A stretch of 64,000 nt of DNA, from contig JAKSZP010013311.1 in NCBI GenBank assembly GCA_022478985.1, forward strand, positions 90,956 through 154,955, given 5' to 3'. The translations under genes and the position numbers were made by a program. Positions 34,509 to 46,059 of the stretch are shown in pieces. Positions within the stretch are counted from its first letter, which is position 1. Each line of letters begins with the position of its first letter. Below the pieces are notes generated by a model that did no database searches, was not told the DNA's origin, and saw only the letters and a program-made list of their open reading frames with translations. The stretch comes from Massospora cicadina. Its lineage: Eukaryota; Entomophthoromycota; Entomophthoromycetes; Entomophthorales; Entomophthoraceae.

Positions 34509-35925
34509 ATGTCAGGGAGCAGTTGGGCAAGCAAGGTAAGAGGAGCAGGTGGAAGGCCCGCGGCCTCCAACGTTCAAAAATTCCCTGGAGAATCTGGCGG
34601 AATAGACAAAAATCTTAAAAAACTGGTGGTCACAATTTTCCCGGAGATACTCGCGTTGCAAGCACGATGCAACCAGTACATTAACGCGCCACACTCCCAG
34701 CCACTTTTGTCGGTGGAATTTGAAGTCCATGTGTATCTGGACATCCAAAAAATGGCTTTATGGGAAAAATTTTGAGAAGATGTACACAAAGTTTTCCTGA
34801 CCGTGGTGTATGTTGCACCTCACTCCATGTCGCACAGTTGACTGGACCTAGGTTTTGAAAGCAAAAAAGCAGCAGACGAGGCTGCAGCGGTGCGCATAGT
34901 GGTTGACCTCCCTGAAGGGCAATGGGTCGTCGGAACCAAATGCACCAGATGGACAAAATCAAACCAAATTTTCCTCACATTTGACTTTTTGCCTACTACG
35001 GTAAAACGTGACATTTTGGAACAACACCTGAAAGATGGTCTCGTCATATATGGCAAAATACAATCTTTCAAAATGCAACGCTTCACGCTGATGCCACACC
35101 TGTGCACCGGCAAAGCCATCGCAGTTCTGACCCCAACTGAGGAGATCGTGAATTGACCTAAACCAGATCCCGCACTCCACTTTTATTGATATCACAGGGC
35201 ATACCACCCACTCATTCCGGGTGACCGTGGACAGCGCGCCCCCCATTTGCACCCACTGTGATGCGTTCAGCCATAAGGCACACGCATGCCCCATCAAGTT
35301 GGGCATCACATTCCAAGAGCACCCCTCGGCAGATATGGCCAACGGAGAGGCGCACTACAAACCAACTGCAAGCACCAAGGAGGCTTTCCCGTGAGGAGCA
35401 CAAGGCTGCTACCTATTAATAAAGCCTATCTCCCCGCAGGAGCAGAAGAAGGCCAAGCAGGCCCATAGGGCCATGGCCAAGGAAGCGGCTAAGGCCACCA
35501 CCGCTATCCCACACTCACAATGCCAGGAGGACATCAAAACCTTTGCGGTGGAAGCAACTTGGGAATTCCTCAACCAATCAAATTGGGAGGCCCATGCTGA
35601 GTGGGCCACTCAATCTGAGGATCTGATGGGAGATTCAATATCACCCAATCATTGCACCCAAGCTCCAGTTGAAACCAAATTGGGACCTATCCCAACTAAA
35701 AAAATTTTCTTTGACCCACTTGATGGTGCAACAAACTCATCCGCACCACAAAAAAATTTGTCTGACGTCGGGAAAACAAAAAGCAAAGGCCAAAGCCAAC
35801 GTGACTCTTTTTGCAAAAATCAACAAAAACCCCGATAGCGTTGCTGCTAACACCTGCACTGCTGTGAAAGCCTGTGGGGACATAGAAGAGGCTGGTGGGC
35901 CTGGGGGCCCACCCCCTCGCACCTA
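34509..35925 (+). pseudogene. LINE-a ORF1
   Basis: It starts MSGSSWASKVRGAGGRPAA. An RRM-like core around 34844-35150 contains GFESKKAADEAAA, NQIFLTFDFLPTTVKRDI and DGLVIYGKIQSF. About 35245-35292 encodes CTHCDAFSHKAHAC, a perfect CX2CX4HX4C zinc knuckle. The C-terminal part to 35925 is Ala- and Pro-rich. At least two stops (near 34775 and 35155) and frame changes break it. ORF1 would coat LINE RNA, and possibly RNA of the non-autonomous elements sharing its 3' end. Confidence 0.8.
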
Positions 35926-35932
35926 AGATGCA

Positions 35933-36660
35933 ATGGGGGAAACTTTCACTTTATGGACATTGAATATCGCCAGACTCAAGGCCTCCCCATCCCAGGCTAG
36001 GAAACTGAGTTTTTTACAACACAATTTACCCATGGATATCCTGGCCATCCAGGAGTCCCACTGTCCACAAGGTTCAGAGGAAGCTTGGAAAACAATGCTC
36101 CTCCCATCCCTATCCTTTTGGTCAAAGCACTGTGGGGTGCTAATTTGGATAAATAATTTTTTCAAATTCACATCCTCAGAAACATTCCTAAATGGCTAAG
36201 TGCTCATCATCACCTTCTTGTGGGCTGACGTAGCACACGCAATCGTCAACATCTATGCCCTGAATGGTGTACACAAGCGTCAGGAATTTTTCTCATCGGT
36301 CAAATCCCTCCCGCTACCCCCTGATTCTTTCCTAGTCGGCGACATGAACTGTTGGCTAACCTCACCAACGGACCAGTGGCCTCCCTCACCCCACGCCCCA
36401 CAGGGTCATGTAGAACTACGCGTTCTAAAGGCCACCCTTGGGTTAATGGATGCGCTGCCGTGACATGCCCTGCTGCTCAAAAACATGATGCATCCCCATG
36501 TCCATAACGGCCAATTAAGGTCCATGACCCGCATCAACTTTATTCTAACGCGGGCGAAATTCCAGCCCCACATCTCCAACTTCAAAACAATGAAAATGGA
36601 ATTCTCCAACCAACGACTGGTCTTGATAACCTACCACCTACCTGTCACAGTTGCTAAGGC
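35933..36660 (+). pseudogene. LINE-a ORF2, APE-type endonuclease domain
   Basis: ORF2 begins at 35933, eight bases after the last ORF1 stop, with MGETFTLWTLNIARL (the N-terminal Asn block). Then DILAIQESHC gives the catalytic Glu, VNIYALNG and LVGDMNCW the central block, SMTRINFILT the R-I-D/N-x-IL block, and SNQRLVLITYHLPV in place of the usual SDH. A frameshift occurs near 36198 and a stop near 36462. The family nicks target DNA to prime reverse transcription; the Asp-to-Thr change at SDH would impair it. Confidence 0.82.
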
Positions 36661-36939
36661 CCCACATTGGTACAAAATCCGCCCCCCCAAGCTCGCGTCA
36701 CCAGGATTTTCCACATGGGTGGAAGAGGCAACTTTGGCAAATTCGTTTGTTGCACCATTTTGCGCGGACCCCATTTCCACATGGCAACTTTCAAAGAGGA
36801 CACCATCCGCCACTCTCGCCATCTCTCCTCCAGAAACTCACGAGCCACATCGGCGGTTATCTCGCGCACTCTGGCAGAATTGGCACACTTGGAGTCCAAC
36901 ATTCCAGCTACAGGATACAGCCCTGCATGAGGCTAGAAG

Positions 36940-38400
36940 TGGGTGGAGGCAGCCGCCCACCTCAACGCACTCAAAAGGCAACACAAACATCAGGTTTGTG
37001 TTCAATACAGGGCCACACGCATCACAAAAGGCGACAAGTGCACCACATATTTCTTTAAAAAAAATTTTGCACCACGCCAGAGCGTGGCCTGCACACAGGT
37101 GCGAAGATTGGACTATTCCATTGCAGACACACCGGCCAAAGTGGCAATCAAAATGCAAAAATATTACTCCGAGTTATATTGAGCTGAACCAATTCAGCCA
37201 GCTGAAGTGGCAGAATTTCTCAACTGAGCTCATATCTGCACCATTTTCCAATACCCGGAAATAATGAATTTAAATACATCAAACAAATTATGGACAGTCA
37301 TTCACGGTGCGCCAAACCAAAAATGCCCAGGCCCAGATGGCATTCCATATGAGTTCCTACAAAAAATATTTCAAATATATATCCCCATTGCTGCTCACCT
37401 CACTTAACCAAAGCCTGTTGGAAACGCGCCTCCTATCAGGAGGACATGAGGCCTTTACTGTCACACTCTTCAAAAAAGGGGATAAGCTTGACTTAGCCAA
37501 CTGGCGCCCTATTTCTCTAACAAACACAGACACCAAAATTTTATCAAAAATCATGGCTAACCGTTTAGGGACTGTAGCATCTGCCACCATCTCCCCAGAA
37601 CAATTCGGTTTCATCCCCAGAAGGTCAATTTGGGATAACGTGCACTCTGTGGCTAATGCATGTCAGTCCACAGCCTCTGGGGCACTGGTATTCTTGGACC
37701 AACATAAGGCCTATGATAGAGTAAACTGGGAATACCTAAGGGCTTGCCTCCATCAATTCGCCTACCTCCCCGCTTCATTAACTGGGTGATGCTGCTCACG
37801 GAATCTGCAACAATGGCAGTGCGTGGCCCAGGCTTCCTAATGGAAGTAGTCCGCCCTCAAAGGGGCTTGCGACAAGGGGACCCCCTCAGCCCACTCTTAT
37901 ACAACTTCAGCCTTGACCCACTACTGCGAAATGTGAATGCCCAACTCACTGGGGTCCATGTGCCAGGCCAAACCCCAGTCAAGATGATGGCATTTGCAGA
38001 TGACTGCGTGGTGGGGGTGTCTAATAATAAAGATGCACGCACGCTTGAAGCCCTAATCCAGGAATATTCCCGGGTAAGCAACGCGGCACTGAACGCCTCC
38101 AAAACTGAAAGCATCCTCCTTGGTCAGTTTCAGAACCGCTGGGCCCCAGCAATTAGTTCACAGCCCAGCCCATCTGCTCGCCCACGTCCACGCCTTACTA
38201 ACTCAACACACACCGCTCCACTGGTGCTCCCCTTCGTGCCATGTCCTACCATAGGACCGGTGCGCCATCTGGGCGTGTGGATGGAGGCAGGCGGATACGC
38301 GTCAGCAGTAATGGAGTGCCGTATACTGGACAACGTGACAAAGCGAATCGCCTCTCTCAAGCCCACCCTACTACCCTTACTGGCAGGGTTGTTCTAGCCA
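36940..38400 (+). pseudogene. LINE-a ORF2, reverse transcriptase domain
   Basis: The linker GDKCTTYFFKKNFAPRQ at about 37030 leads to RT: RPISLTNTDTKILSKIMANR (about 37510), EQFGFIPRRSIWDNVHSV, LVFLDQHKAYDRVNWEYL, then after a frame change RGLRQGDPLSPLLYNFSLDP (about 37865) and MMAFADDCVVGVSNNKD (about 37985) with both catalytic Asp intact. This is a well-preserved non-LTR RT. Confidence 0.9.
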
Positions 38401-39660
38401 ACTCTATGCTCCTATCCAAAGTCTGGTTTGGAGCCCATGCTATCCCCTTCTCCCCAAGCTTCTTCAAATCCCTGTATGCCTTGCTGCAAGAATGGCTTTG
38501 GTCAGGCTGCCCTCCACCAGTATGGCTAGAGGTCATGTTTGGCCCTCATCATCAAGGTGACATGGGCCTGCTTGACTTCAAAGCCCATGCTGACAAGATC
38601 CTGGGCACCTGGATTGTGGCCGTCACCGCTCCTACACTCTCATCCCAACACTGGTCCCGCGTGGCCCGCTCCAACTTCTCCCAAGCCTTGGGCCTCAACA
38701 ATCCATCAATCCCCCACTCCCCGATGAAATACCTCGCATCACACACATCGGCCACAGGTCCTCACGGGACTAAAGCCCACTACAAACGAATCCTACTCTC
38801 CATGCGAAGCGCAGAGTGGAGAATTCGTATTAGCAAACATACAACCTGAAGAGGCCGCCCCTCTCCTCAGTTTACACAAGAGGTACAGGGGCTACCCATC
38901 CATGATGGCGTGATCCCCATTCGGCCCCATGTCCTATCCAGGGTGGACTACCTGAACATGATGGACATTCCTTATTCCATTGAGACCCAAAAAACTATCT
39001 GGAAATACGCACACCATCCTCTGTTGCAGCCTCAAGTCCGCTCCCATGTGTAGCGCTGCCTGAGGCAGGTATATCGTACAGCTGAGCACTCTAACGCTTT
39101 ACACTCATCCTGTGTCGTGTGTGGCCAGTATGGAACGCTGTTCCACCGCCTGTAAAAGTGCCCCAACTCTAAAGTGATATGGCGCGAAGTTCAACGTCTG
39201 CTGGGCCAGGATCAAACGCATCCCTTCAGTTTGTCAAGAGATATGTTTGCTCTATCAATGGCCTCCTCCCTTCCACCCTCCCTCTGTGCTCTGGTGGTTG
39301 CAATCGCCATGTGGACCATCCACACGATTGTCTTAGATGCCATCGCAGGCTCCACTCCCACCCTCCCAGAAACTGTCCACAGATTCCAGTCTCATTTGGT
39401 GGACCACTTTCAAGCGTGGATGTTTGGATATCTCCCACCGCGTCGCTGACAGCTGGTCTCCTCCTGGTTCCCAGTCTGGTTCATCAAATCAGATCCCTTC
39501 CTCCACACGTGCTCAATAGTGGCTACGGCCCCTTCACAAGTTCCCTCCCCCTCCCCATAAGTGGCGTTCCCGCTGGCAACAAGAGATAGCATCGCTTCTC
39601 TGGGGTGCCTCCCCCGGTACTAAGTTTATCTGTCCTGAGTCATATTCGGAAGTTTCCATC
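38401..39660 (+). pseudogene. LINE-a ORF2, thumb and C-terminal zinc motif
   Basis: After the palm, 38401-38849 continues with LSKVWFGAHAIPFSPSFFK, typical of the LINE region after RT. Near 39105-39165 SSCVVCGQYGTLFHRL and KCPNSKVIW form the C-terminal CCHC motif common to LINE ORF2. The rest to 39449 is open; the remainder to 39689 is the 3' end. Confidence 0.8.
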
Positions 39661-39705
39661 CCATGGTTGGCCTTCCCTACAATAAATTAAACTCCTTCCC
39701 ATTAA

Positions 39706-40345
39706 TGTCTTAAACTTGTCCATCCATAATCTTGGTTTTTTCCATTGCTAGTCAAAGTGCACCTTGAATTTCTCTGGGCTTGTTCCTGATTTCTACATTG
39801 ATTATTCTCTGGAATAACTCATCCGCCTTCTGGTATACCATCTAGACCATTGGTAAACATGATAAGCCATCCACATTCTGATGAGAATCCCCCACTTGGT
39901 AGACAATCTCATAATCGTAGGCCTGTAACTTCAATGCCCACTGGGACACTCATCTTTCTGGTTCTCACAAATTGTGAAGCCAACGCAATGAGGAGTGGTC
40001 CATTACCACTTTGAAGTGCATTCCATGGATGTACACCTGAAAATTTTTAAAGGCATAAATGACCGCAAGGCATTCACACTCAGTTATGGTGTAGTTCCTC
40101 TCAGTGGCTGACAGCATCCAGCTCACATACGCAACCAGATGTTCATCCCAAATACATCTACTTGTCTTAATATGGAGCCAATTTCTGTCAATGAAGCATC
40201 AGTTTGTATAATAAATTCTAAATCAAAATTCGGATATTTCAAAATCAGAGAATCTATCAGGTACTGGCGTAATTCATTGAAGGATTTCTGTGCTTCTTTA
40301 TCCCATACAAATCCTTTCTTTGGATCCTTCAACAGATGGCATTAG
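39706..40345 (-). pseudogene. G3 RNase H
   Basis: The frame 40332-40123 reads FVWDKEAQKSFNELRQYL and FIIQTDASLTEIGSILRQ, the FxW-x-x-x-C/A-Q-x-F-x-LK and TDAS blocks of gypsy RNase H. The C-terminal half down to 39900 is broken. It continues into integrase on the far side of LINE-a. Confidence 0.85.
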
Positions 40346-40479
40346 GTCTCGGCAATTCTGGCAAAATTTTCATTTATAACTTCTATAGTATCTGACCATT
40401 CCAAGTAACACTTGGATAACTCAGACACTCTTCAGCACTGCCATTCATTATATGGGTTTGATCTTCTGGGCTTGCGGCT

Positions 40480-41130
40480 GCAGTCCACTAGAGTAGATAA
40501 CGAATACCAGTTATTCTAACCCTTTTCTTGAAGAATTGACACTTCCTTGGCGTAATCTTCATATTGGCTATTGATAGTCTCTTGAACACTTCCTTAAAGT
40601 GGTGTTCATGGTCAGTAAACGTCCTACTGAACACATTTAATCAATAAGTACACCAGGACGCATGACAACTTCAAGTCATCTAGTATAGCGTCCATGGCCC
40701 ACTGGAACGTTGCTGGCGCACTACACATACCCCAGGTAATTCTAATCAGTTGATATAGCCCCTGCGCGGTGATAATCATACATTTTTCTTGGTATTCTCA
40801 TGGAAAATTGATTTGCCAATATCCCAATATCAGATCCATTGCAGAGAAATACTTCGCTTCTCCCATTAGATCTAGCGCATCATGGATTCTTGGTAGTGTA
40901 TATGAATCCTTCTTTGTAATCTTTTTCAGCTTCCTATAATCAATCACCACCTGATTAGAGCCATCATTCTTTTTAATGATAAGCATTGGACTCACTCAGG
41001 GAACACAATGTTGGAACTAGAAGCCCGTTATTTGCTAGTTTGCTGATTTCTTCCTCCACCATTGCTATGGCCGCCTTTGACCATCAAATTGGTCTCATTC
41101 TGATTGGTGGTTTTCCTCATTAACAACCTT
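40480..41130 (-). pseudogene. G3 reverse transcriptase
   Basis: The frame 40995-40798 holds LIIKKNDGSNQVVIDYRKL, then TKKDSYTLPRIHDALDLMG and FSAMDLILGYWQINFP. The palm continues through 40700 in other frames (APATFQWAMDAILDD-type remnants). Stops are numerous. Confidence 0.85.
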
Positions 41131-41329
41131 ATTGATCACATCTCTTGCACCTCCCAAATCATTGATCTTGGGCGAATATTTCCTGGTACTTTTTGAATAG
41201 TTTTAGCACCTCCTCCTGCTGGCTTTCTATTAGATCAGCTAGTTTCTCTCAATCAACCAATAGGTTGATACTCTCAGTTACCTCAGCTGGTAATCCCATC
41301 TCATTGAGGGTCCCAAAATTGTGGAATTT

Positions 41330-41615
41330 CCTCAGTTAGGCCATCAGGATCAGAGAAAAAAACGCAATGATCTGATTCTTCTTGATATACATTGATTTTT
41401 CACTTAAATTCCCCCAGGAGAGCTCTAATTTCTCCATGGCCCAGCGTTATTATTCCAGGAGCCAATCTAGGCTCTACTCTGGACTTTTTTCCAGGGGTTT
41501 CTAACCTCCCCCATACAGTAAGCTCTGGCATCTCTAATGTCAACCCCATGTTGACTATCATCTGTGATCCTGGGGGTATGTCTTCACATTCTTCATCCAT
41601 ATTAGAATTCCCCAT
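41330..41615 (-). pseudogene. G3 dUTPase-like domain
   Basis: The 71-codon frame reads PPGSQMIVNMGLTLEMPE, VWGRLETPGKKSRVEPR (motif-2 position), LAPGIITLGHGEIRALL (motif-3 position, usually GVID-x-D-Y-x-GEI-x-VLL). It is followed by NVYQEESDHCVFF and PDGLTEEIPQFW. The order matches the G1 and G4 domains. The Asp of motif 3 is absent. Confidence 0.55.
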
Positions 41616-41902
41616 TTTCTAAAACTTCCGTTGGCATTTCTCGTTGCATCCAGACAACTATTTGGTATCAAATCAGGACAATGCCGACATTGTAGATCAA
41701 GTTGATGATGTTGTTTATCCTACTCAGTGGATCTCCCCATCCTTTTGATAGACTAAAAGTAACATCTGACAAAATATTGTCAACGTATTATCTTTAAAAT
41801 TAAATTTAACTCTGTACTTCCGTAGAAATTCCATCCCAATAATATTACCATAGTTTTGTTGGCTACACCTATTGTAGGGGCGGATACCACTAAAGATCCA
41901 AA

Positions 41903-42256
41903 TTAGAGTGGTAAAGTGCTATACGCTCCACATAAGATGTTGGTATTTGGCCCAGATGTCCTGCACTCCTTCTTGTAATCCAGGTCAGGTGAGATCTCCA
42001 TTATCTTCACTTGCTTGGTCGAGAAAATTTTAATGGGTGCTCCGCTGTCAACAATCGCCCTCACCCATAAACAATTCACTAGTATATCTATATACATACA
42101 CTCATAGTATAGTAATATAGTGTTTACTGAGTGTATAGTAATGTTACCAGCTGAATTGAATGTGTGAATGATTTGCGCTGATAAATCAGGAAATGATTCC
42201 TTAAACATGCTGAGGGGGAATGACAGGTTTGCATCATCTAATTGAACTTTGGTCAA
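41903..42256 (-). pseudogene. G3 aspartic protease
   Basis: A 118-codon open frame with WVRAIVDSGAPIKIFSTKQV. The active-site DSG is intact. Its tail ISPDLDYKKECRTSGPN followed by GAYSTLPL is the common end of these proteases. It is the best-preserved protease of the window. Confidence 0.88.
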
Positions 42257-42559
42257 TTTATAGGGATTATCTGCAGCTCAAATCTTATCAGCCAGCTGTT
42301 GGGTGTATGGCTGGGCAACTTCTTTGATTATCTTGGGGTCGGTCCCTTTTGCCCCAAATCTTGTTACCATGTTCACATCCAAATTGGCCACTTGATACAG
42401 TTGATTCTGCACGTCTTCATCCATGAACAGATTAATGATGTCAATCTCCTCATGCATAATATTAGGAGGAACAGGCTTCTATGAAGCTCTAGAATATTCT
42501 CTCTCTAGGCCACAGGTCTTATCCCAACTCCTTTGCAGCTTCAGACTCTTTCGCTTGGA

Positions 42560-43810
42560 CCTTCTTTGATTTTAATCCTTGCGCTTCTCGCAATTTACAG
42601 CAAAAAGTCCCTTTCCTCTGCATTGGTAACAGACTTTCTTCTTCTTATTGATCCGCTGAATTCTTTGGGCTTAAATTCCAGCACAGTTTAGTTGTTCATA
42701 TCCTTAGCACCCTTATTCCCCTTAGTGAGATTCAAATTTCATACTGGGTTTGGTTTGAAACTTCTATTTGGGGCATCAAAGGTTGCTCCCAAGATTCTTA
42801 AATTGTCTACAATATGAGAGGTTCTAATTTCCATTGCAAACGCAGAAGACATCATTTGATGCAAATTGAAGTAGGACTGAAGGGCCACTTGTAATGCAAT
42901 TCTGGCATTGAAGTCATCCAACACCTTTGCTCCAACCAGGATTTTGATTCCTGGTAGAAACGATCAGCGAAACTTGCTAAAGATTCATCTTTATGGAATT
43001 GGATGACCATAAACTCTTGTTTGCACTATGACATGTATGTCAGGCTTATGACTTCCTTCATAATGGCTGCTTTGGCCTCTGCATATGACCAGCTGTCTTC
43101 CTCCATGTGGGGCAACACTAGGTTTTATCAATTGGTGTCTAGGTAACTCATCACCATCAAAGCCTTTTAACAATTTCCATATCTGTAAATTGTTATATTG
43201 AACAATCAGAAAAATGCTGGGGCGTTATCCTGGAGGAAGGTCAGAAATTTGGCGTTGAATTGAATTCCTCCAATGTTTCTCTAGCCACCTCTCTAGGTTC
43301 AGCTACTCAGCTCACTTGGGTAGTGATTTTGGGCGTCAAATCCAATATAGCCATAAAAGCAGGTTACATGTTTCTTGGGGTAAACATTTTTCTAATTATT
43401 ATATGGGTAGTTTTTTTCTTTAGCATTGTTTGCCACATATGGCTCACATTTGCATTTGTGAGTCTTCAACTCCTCGACTTACTTGATCAGCCACTCTATA
43501 TCTGCACTAATACTCTTAAATGAGCACAATCTGCTTCATGATCTGTTTTCAGAAATAAGACATCTCAAATTAAGTCCCCTTCTTTCTTCTTTAATGACGT
43601 TACTTTTTAAGTAACTCATTCCCAAAACTTGCGACATTATTGACCCCTTCCTTCATTTAAGGCAACTCTTTTTTCCAAAGCTGCAAATCCTCAATGATCC
43701 ACTGAGTTTAGGGCGCACTGATTAACAGTTGCCAACTTCATCCAGGGTTTTATTATTTCATCCTTATATGACATAGTATCCTATTATTTTACTCAACTAC
43801 ACCCCTGTAT
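42560..43810 (-). pseudogene. G3 gag
   Basis: Minus 42640-42590 encodes KKKVCYQCRGKGLFAVNCEK, a zinc knuckle in which the His is replaced by Leu. Capsid-like short frames lie at 42924-42739 and 43173-42991. It begins near the primer site at 43812. Confidence 0.65.
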
Positions 43811-43820
43811 TGAGCATCAC

Positions 43821-44953
43821 TTTTTTAAATTTATAGGTTTCCTGATTATTTTAGCAAATAACCCTATAAATATATTACTTGCACAGGTTCTGGCTTTGTG
43901 CAATTCTCCGCGTTGTATAGTATTTGATATAATCATTTGATAATAGTTTGACGACTATTATCCTTAGTTGAATGGTGTACTAGATTTTGGTCCAACGCTC
44001 AGCCAGTATTTCCTCTCAAAATACTTATGATATCTTGAATATGTATTCAATCCTCATACCTCCTAACTTGATCTACTCTTAGATCCCCGTTTATGGTTTC
44101 CCTGGTTTGACACACAGTTGGAAGCAATCCCCAATTTGATTCATCCTTTTCTCTAAATCCGCTCAGATCCTTACTCTTTATCTTAAAGAGTTTCTAATTA
44201 TCACACATAGAGGTAATATCCCTGAGAAAGAATAAAAAAATGGATGTTGATAAAGCTTAATAAGCTAATACTTTAGTAAAAGTGATCTGGTTTATATTAT
44301 CTGGTATTTATATATTTTAATTAGTGAATTCTAGGAAATTTATAGTGGGGGATATAGTGCCCAACACACAGTTGACACCTTCTCAATGAAATGGCAGCAG
44401 TTGTCATTGAATCACCCATCTTTCTCTCAGCAGTGATGGTCTTTCCCATCCTAGCTAGGATTCTATCATCGGCCATCCTTGTGACCTAAAATGGAAAGAG
44501 TTGGAAAACATGTCATAACATTATCCTCTCATTCCAAGTAAATTAACCATATTTTGCAAGCGACCTGCTTATGTAATGGGACTTGTTACCCATTAAGGCA
44601 AGTCATGAACCAACTGATAAATTCACTAGTTGCATATGGAATCACTAGTCTCACAACTTACTACTTAAATTCCCAATTGGTCACTGATAAAACCCAACCA
44701 ATCCCAATCATTATGCCTGATAGTTAATCACCTATCAGATGCCCCTATTTCATCGGCAACTCTGCCTGACAAATTAAGCATCTTTCTGGCTTAATCCCCA
44801 ATGTATCTGAACAGGCGAATAACCTAAAACTCCCCAAACATAGTTACCCTAAAATCAGGGTCAACTGATTTACAATTCATCTAGCATTAGAAATTTATTT
44901 CCTAGTGATCTCTGTAATCTAGATAGCTGTGAATATGGGCAAAAAGCCCAGCA
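43821..44953 (-). repeat. G3 5' LTR
   Basis: Collinear with 30129-31265. The inner end is set by GAGCATCA (43812-43819), a one-base variant of the primer-site complement. A TATA-like TATATAAATA is on the minus strand near 44305. The outer end, about CAGCA, is inferred from alignment with the partner and from the flanking GCAAA. Confidence 0.85.
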
Positions 44954-44958
44954 GCAAA

Positions 44959-45901
44959 TGTGCACAAATGGAGTCATAAAAAGCCAAAAACGAAACGCCT
45001 ACAAATCTAGTTGGAAATAACCCACCATATGGGATGCTTGGGCATTTGGAGAAATATTTAAGATGACACCCAAAAAATCCACCAAGAACCAGGTTGAGTT
45101 AGACAAAGCGAAATAGATGAGGCAAACGTATCCATTGCAAATTAGTGCAATCTAGAATTTTTTCTCTAATTTCTCAGCATAGCTGATTTAATCGCTCAAT
45201 TCATGATATAATGCTGCAATTCACTCAGTAAACATATATTACATTATTATGTGTGTATCTATGTGAATAATATCATTATCTGAGTGAGCGTAAGCGTAAT
45301 AATTAGCAGTGGAGAGCCCATAAATATCGTTTCAACCAAATGGTTGAAATGAATGAAGATTTCGCCAGACTTAGAACACCTTAAGGAATACATAATGGTG
45401 GACCAGAGATGAAATATCCTGTAGAGCGTACAGCACGCTGCCTCTTTGGGTTGGTTCATAAGTGGTATCAGCTCCTGCCATTGTGTTGGCAAGCTAGAAT
45501 TATGATATCCTGATTTTATGGATGGATTGAGATAATATGGAATGAAATGTAATGACAAGGAGAATACCCTGACCATTTTGGGCAGACCCTGCCCGTGGTA
45601 TATAAGCGGTAAGGAGAGTTGTCATTTACAAAGATAAACTTTTTGTGAAGTTAATTTATTATGAAGTCATTTTTTCCATCCAATATAAGTTGAGAGGGCG
45701 AAAATGGTGAGAAATTCTAAAGGAGATTTTGTAAAATCGTTGGATCCCTTTGAGAACAAAAATGATGAAAACTCTACTGCCTGGGATGCAAAAAATCATT
45801 ATACAGGGTTAATACTCGAGATTTCAGAGCAATTAATTGGAAAAGATGTTGGCCCATGCAGGAAAATCAAGAATCAAAAACATGATATACGGTGTCAATA
45901 A
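44959..45901 (+). pseudogene. G2 gag, continued (capsid part)
   Basis: After G3 the plus strand resumes with CAQMES. About 45425-45560 reads ARCLFGLVHKWYQLLPLC and FYGWIEIIWNEM, which looks like the capsid block of retrotransposon gag. The open frame 45704-45901 is the likely C-terminal part. No zinc knuckle was found. Confidence 0.5.
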
Positions 45902-46059
45902 TTATGCTGGGACACAGAGTAAATAGACATACTTCTGGGTAATCTGGCTAAAACCAATGAAGCTAGTGAAAAATCAAGTCGTCGTGGTTCTTCAACCATT
46001 GCAGAGATCAGCAAATGTTATGATTTATGAAAGCTAACTGTAATCATATCAATGGCTGA

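Larger units (their letters stand above)
34417..39689 (+). mobile_element. LINE-a, complete LINE with target duplication
   Basis: A 5.27-kb element is flanked by the perfect 16-bp duplication AACTCCTTCCCATTAA at 34401-34416 and 39690-39705. It has ORF1 (zinc knuckle), ORF2 (endonuclease, RT, terminal zinc motif) and a 3' end ATCCCATGGTTGGCCTTCC followed by CAATAAATT. Codon structure is better preserved and GC is higher than in the surrounding gypsy, so it is among the youngest insertions here. The layout fits fungal Tad or L1-type LINEs. Stops and frameshifts are still present in both ORFs. Confidence 0.93.
30129..44953 (-). mobile_element. Gypsy element G3 with two LTRs, carrying LINE-a
   Basis: A full-length minus-strand Ty3/gypsy copy, 14.8 kb in total or about 9.5 kb without LINE-a. 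LTRs of about 1135 bp match each other along their length. The flanks GCAAC (30124-30128) and GCAAA (44954-44958) fit a 5-bp target duplication with one change. Order on the minus strand: LTR, primer site (GAGCATCA complement at 43812), gag, protease, dUTPase-like, RT, RNase H, LINE-a, integrase, palindrome array, about 1.8 kb of extra sequence, polypurine AAGAGGGGGA, LTR. It is inserted in the gag of G2. Confidence 0.85.

Noticed and set aside
34959..35342. 127-codon minus-strand frame within LINE-a
   Set aside because: It is antisense to the zinc knuckle region of ORF1; a shadow.
36485..37264. 259-codon open frame, longest of the window, as an independent gene
   Set aside because: Only its first part is in the LINE endonuclease frame. 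The rest is a shadow; the true ORF2 frame (GDKCTTYFFKKNF) runs beside it.
45463..45475. TGGTATCAGCTCC, resembling the plant initiator-Met primer site
   Set aside because: It lies inside a gag capsid frame, and the G2 primer site is clearly at 29747.
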